From Oscillospiraceae bacterium (lineage in GTDB: Bacteria; Bacillota; Clostridia; Christensenellales; Aristaeellaceae): a DNA stretch of 37,125 nt. Made by a program: the position numbers and the translations under genes. The notes under the pieces were generated by a model. It had not been told where the DNA came from, searched no databases, and saw only the letters and a program-made list of their open reading frames with translations. Location of the stretch: contig JAISZG010000011.1 of assembly GCA_031269355.1 (NCBI GenBank), positions 1 through 37,125 on the forward strand, written 5' to 3'. Below, one piece after another: positions 34,610 through 37,125 of the stretch. How positions within the stretch are numbered: the first letter of the stretch is position 1; each line of letters opens with the position of its first letter.

Positions 34610-35716
34610 ATGTCCATGCCCACAATCGCGGATTACATATTTAAGCTTAACCGCGATCAGGCGCTGAACAGCGTTATCGCGTCCATCGCGCTGTCGGAAG
34701 CGTCGCTCTCGCACATACTTAACGCCGAGGGCGAGAAGACGCAGCTTGCTGCGGCGATGACGGATACCGACGACCCCGCTGCAGCCGCGCGGTATGCCGA
34801 CGATCCGGCGGCGGCAACGCGCGATTTGATATTAATGAACGAATCGACGAAGAACGTCGTAAGCGGCGCGTACAGGATTGAACGGAGCCTAAGCGCCAAA
34901 CTGAGCGCGGCGATCGGCTACATCCGCCGCCGAGCCGCCGTGCAGCCTCCGCCTCCTGAAGCTCCGGCGGAGCTGCACAGCGGTTATGTTTATGTGGGTA
35001 TAAACGAGCCGCTGACCGCCCGCGCCGACGGTGGTTTAATTCCCCGAGGCGCGCCTGTCGCGAACGCCACGGTCGCGTTCCGGTGCATAGGCGGACCGAT
35101 GGAATCCGATCTGCCGTCGTGGATGATTCCCGGCGACGCTACTGTGGTAAGCCTCAGCGATCAGAACGGGCGCGCGCGGTTCAGGCTCGCGGAGGGCTTG
35201 TACGACGTATACCTTCTGACGATACCCGAGAACACGCAATATATAATGACGGCGAAACATTGGGCGCTGCGCATTACGGCGGACGGCTATTCCATAGGAG
35301 GCTTCACTCCGGACAGCTTCCCCGGCCTGCCGCTTGTCGATACGAGCGTAAACGCGCAGACGGTGAGCTTCGCTGCCGTCGATAGCGAAACGGGCGAGCC
35401 GCTGCCGGGCGGCTGCTATATGTTCGAAGGATTATTGGATGGCGAGCACACCGTCGATTCCGTATGCGCGCAGCTTTGCGTAAAGCCCGGCGCGGCGGAG
35501 ACGTCGCTGAGGCTGCCGTACGGATACTATACGATAAGCGAGATTTCGTCTCCGGCAGGGTATACGCTTGAAGAAGCCGCGACCGCGCATATATATGCGG
35601 ACGTTCAGGAAAGCGGATACGAATTTGTAAAGGGCGGCTTCTACCAAGGGCTGAACCGACCGCTCGAGCTTAATTATATAAAATCGGATGCGATTAGTCG
35701 CGGTCGTCCGGATTGA
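34610..35716 (+). CDS. Surface protein with helical N-terminal domain and CnaB/SpaA-like C-terminal domain
   Basis: The protein has 368 residues. The N-terminal ~110 are helical: MPTIADYIFKLNRDQALNSV, IASIALSEASLSHILNAEGE and ERSLSAKLSAAIGYIRR. The middle (about 120-255) is a beta-rich 'carboxypeptidase-regulatory-like' module with GYVYVGINEPL and QNGRARFRLAEGLYDVYLLT. The C-terminal ~100 residues are a CnaB/SpaA prealbumin-like domain (SFAAVDSETGEPLPGGCYMF, PYGYYTISEISSPAGYTLEE), which is found in pilins and surface proteins. There is no signal peptide or LPXTG, so a spore-surface assembly is possible (inference). The N-terminal LNAEGEKTQ phrase recalls clostridial spore/collagen-associated proteins from memory only. 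ACGGAGGGTCTGTT precedes the ATG. Its last 23 bases overlap the convergent XRE gene. Confidence 0.85.
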   Translation: MSMPTIADYIFKLNRDQALNSVIASIALSEASLSHILNAEGEKTQLAAAMTDTDDPAAAARYADDPAAATRDLILMNESTKNVVSGAYRIERSLSAKLSAAIGYIRRRAAVQPPPPEAPAELHSGYVYVGINEPLTARADGGLIPRGAPVANATVAFRCIGGPMESDLPSWMIPGDATVVSLSDQNGRARFRLAEGLYDVYLLTIPENTQYIMTAKHWALRITADGYSIGGFTPDSFPGLPLVDTSVNAQTVSFAAVDSETGEPLPGGCYMFEGLLDGEHTVDSVCAQLCVKPGAAETSLRLPYGYYTISEISSPAGYTLEEAATAHIYADVQESGYEFVKGGFYQGLNRPLELNYIKSDAISRGRPD

Positions 35717-36893
35717 ACAGCCAGCCCAGCGCGTCGCGAAGGGATTCGCGCGCCTGCTGCAGATTTTCCTGTCCCGCCTGCATGGCGCTTGTCACCTCGC
35801 GCTGAACGGTATCGAACATTTCCTTTACGTCGCCGTGCCAGGGGAAGCCGTCGCCGCGCTTATCCGATCCTCCATATGAGTCCGCGCCAGAAAAATGCGG
35901 GCTCCATTTTTTATTGTTAACGCAGTGGAGAACCAAGTCGTCCAGCACGCGGCGCGGCAGGAAAGGCGCGAGCTTACGCAGCAGGCGCGGCTGAGGAGTT
36001 TGGCCGTTCAGCGCCTTTGCGAGCAGCATCGAAAGCGATTCGCGGCTTAGGTAGGGCGCGAGCTTTACCAGCTCGTCCAAATCCGGATCCAGGTTTTCCA
36101 CGCATTGCTCCACTATATTTGCTAGATCCGATTTGCTTAGAAACGGCGCGAGCTTGCGCAGCGCGTGCCAGTTAGGCTCCGCCTCCTCGTATGCCATTTT
36201 TGCCAGCTCGCCCAGCGCCGAGCGGCTGAGGAAGGGCGCGAGCTTGCGCAATTCATCCCAATCCGGCGCGGGATCGCACGCCATGCGCGCGAGGCGATCG
36301 AGCGATTCGCGGCTGAGGAACGGCGCGAGCTTTCGTATTACGGACCAATTTGGGCGCGGCCCCGACATAATCGATAGAACCAGCTGATCCAGCCCTTCGC
36401 GGCTCATATGCGGAGCGAACGCGATCACCTGATCCCAGTAATCGTCGGACGGCTCGTCGTCGGATGAGAATGACGCGAAGGCTTCGGTTTCATCATCATC
36501 GTCGTCTTCGTCTGTCTCGTATTCAACTTCATCTTCATTAGCGTCGTCCTCGCCCTCGTCCTCGTCTTCGTCGTCCTCGTCGCCTTCATCTTCGCGGTGG
36601 ATCATCACTGAAGGCGGAGGTGCGGCTTCCTTTGAATCCGCTTCTGAATCCGCTTCGCGCGCGTCGGGCTCGTCGTCCGGCAGTTCGCCGCCGTACAATA
36701 AAAGATCGACCGACGTGCCTAGCGCGCGGCTGAGCGGAATCCACTGCGACGCGTCCGGCAGCGAATCGCCGCGCTCCCAATTGGATACCGCCTGATGGCT
36801 TACGGATAGCTTATCCGCTAGCTTGCCCTGGGTCAATCCGTTCGCCTTGCGCAGCCTGGCGATATACGAGCCGATCTTTTCCATTTGAAGCAT
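35694..36893 (-). CDS. XRE-family protein with acidic linker and five ~30-residue helical repeats
   Basis: The protein has 399 residues from the ATG at 36893, where AAATGGAGGACATT is the RBS. Residues 1-~68 form a Cro/CI HTH (IGSYIARLRKANGLTQGKLA, SVSHQAVSNWERGDSLPD). Residues ~100-145 form an Asp/Glu tract. Five tandem units of 29-30 residues follow (about 160-310), each of type APFLSRESLDRLARMA plus PDWDELRKL; the last two are more diverged. The C-terminus is amphipathic helix (EMFDTVQREVTSAMQAGQEN). Units may form a superhelical scaffold (inference), so the protein may bind partner proteins or be a large DNA-bound sensor. A GTG at 37049 with a perfect AAGGAGG seven bases upstream opens the same frame and would add 52 basic residues. 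Which start is used is not settled. Confidence 0.85.
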   Translation of the reverse strand: MLQMEKIGSYIARLRKANGLTQGKLADKLSVSHQAVSNWERGDSLPDASQWIPLSRALGTSVDLLLYGGELPDDEPDAREADSEADSKEAAPPPSVMIHREDEGDEDDEDEDEGEDDANEDEVEYETDEDDDDDETEAFASFSSDDEPSDDYWDQVIAFAPHMSREGLDQLVLSIMSGPRPNWSVIRKLAPFLSRESLDRLARMACDPAPDWDELRKLAPFLSRSALGELAKMAYEEAEPNWHALRKLAPFLSKSDLANIVEQCVENLDPDLDELVKLAPYLSRESLSMLLAKALNGQTPQPRLLRKLAPFLPRRVLDDLVLHCVNNKKWSPHFSGADSYGGSDKRGDGFPWHGDVKEMFDTVQREVTSAMQAGQENLQQARESLRDALGWLFNPDDRD

Positions 36894-37086
36894 AATGTCC
36901 TCCATTTCTTTCCCAAGCGTGCGCCGCTTGAACGAGTTTGTGGTGTTAGTATGCGCTTTGGCTTCGGCGTTACGCGCGGCGTGCGAGCTGCGCGGTCGTT
37001 CATGAAGATGGGTTTTGTTATATACATTTATTTTTTTGTGATCCCTCACCGCATATCCTCCTTCCGCCGTTTATTCCGGCGCGTAT

Positions 37087-37116
37087 AGTGTAGCGGATAA
37101 AAGCGCGCGAAATCAA
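37087..37116 (-). promoter_or_regulatory. Likely promoter of the XRE-repeat gene
   Basis: On the minus strand TTGATT (37111-37116), an 18-base spacer and TACACT (37087-37092). It is a reasonable sigma-A promoter upstream of the AAGGAGG-GTG at 37049. The 36894-37086 region shows no other gene. Confidence 0.45.
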
Positions 37117-37125
37117 TCAACCGTT

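Overview
The window looks like a chromosomal segment of a GC-rich (mid-50s %) member of the Bacillota, most likely Clostridia. The main pointers are a complete T-box leader, a LytR-CpsA-Psr protein, a UPF0340 (YwlG-type) gene, a clostridial-style long HflX, DUF6062, an ECF sigma/anti-sigma pair with a DUF4349 region, a collagen-like protein, and AGGAGG-type ribosome binding sites with frequent GTG/TTG starts. The genus cannot be read from the sequence. No rRNA, tRNA, CRISPR array, phage module or transposase gene was found.

Layout. 1-2220 (-): an SSS-family transporter behind a promoter and a T-box leader whose specifier reads UAC (Tyr). 2520-6206 (+): an XRE regulator with two membrane hairpins, then an LCP cell-wall ligase, a SpoU methyltransferase and a UPF0340 protein that overlap like an operon. 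6207-7416: no gene; a ~0.95 kb imperfect palindrome with a 45-bp tandem repeat at its centre. 7417-12060 (-): GH2 beta-galactosidase and a GT1 glycosyltransferase. 12359-16231 (+): flavodoxin-like reductase, iron alcohol dehydrogenase, DUF6062 and a TIGR00300 (LOR/SDH, ornithine cyclodeaminase-like) protein. 16248-19798 (-): VanY-like lipoprotein, HflX and a Pro/Gln-rich protein. 20089-27248 (+): membrane-anchored beta-propeller protein, glycerol kinase, ECF sigma and anti-sigma, SIMPL protein. 27352-32497 (-): collagen-like protein, cupin, and a 1173-residue LamG/alpha-toroid/CARDB-like protein of unknown function. 32780-34509 (+): BadF-type sugar kinase and SIS-domain protein. 34610-36893: a CnaB/SpaA-like surface protein converging on, and overlapping, an XRE protein with a very acidic linker and five 30-residue repeats.

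How the genes work together. Several genes point to carbohydrate use: LacZ, GlpK, a GlcNAc-type kinase beside a SIS protein, and the large LamG protein with its cupin, which diverge from the kinase. Others serve the envelope or the spore surface (LCP, VanY, collagen-like, CnaB-like).

The most striking feature is not a gene. A family of ~30-60 bp GC-rich palindromic repeats lies in intergenic DNA and also in frame inside at least three coding sequences: twice in lacZ, once in the TIGR00300 gene, and as the C-terminus of the alcohol dehydrogenase. They add peptides of the type GAGRSPA...GRSPALIE. Two other copies end at or very near the Shine-Dalgarno sequence of the next gene. A second, unrelated repeat family has two copies.
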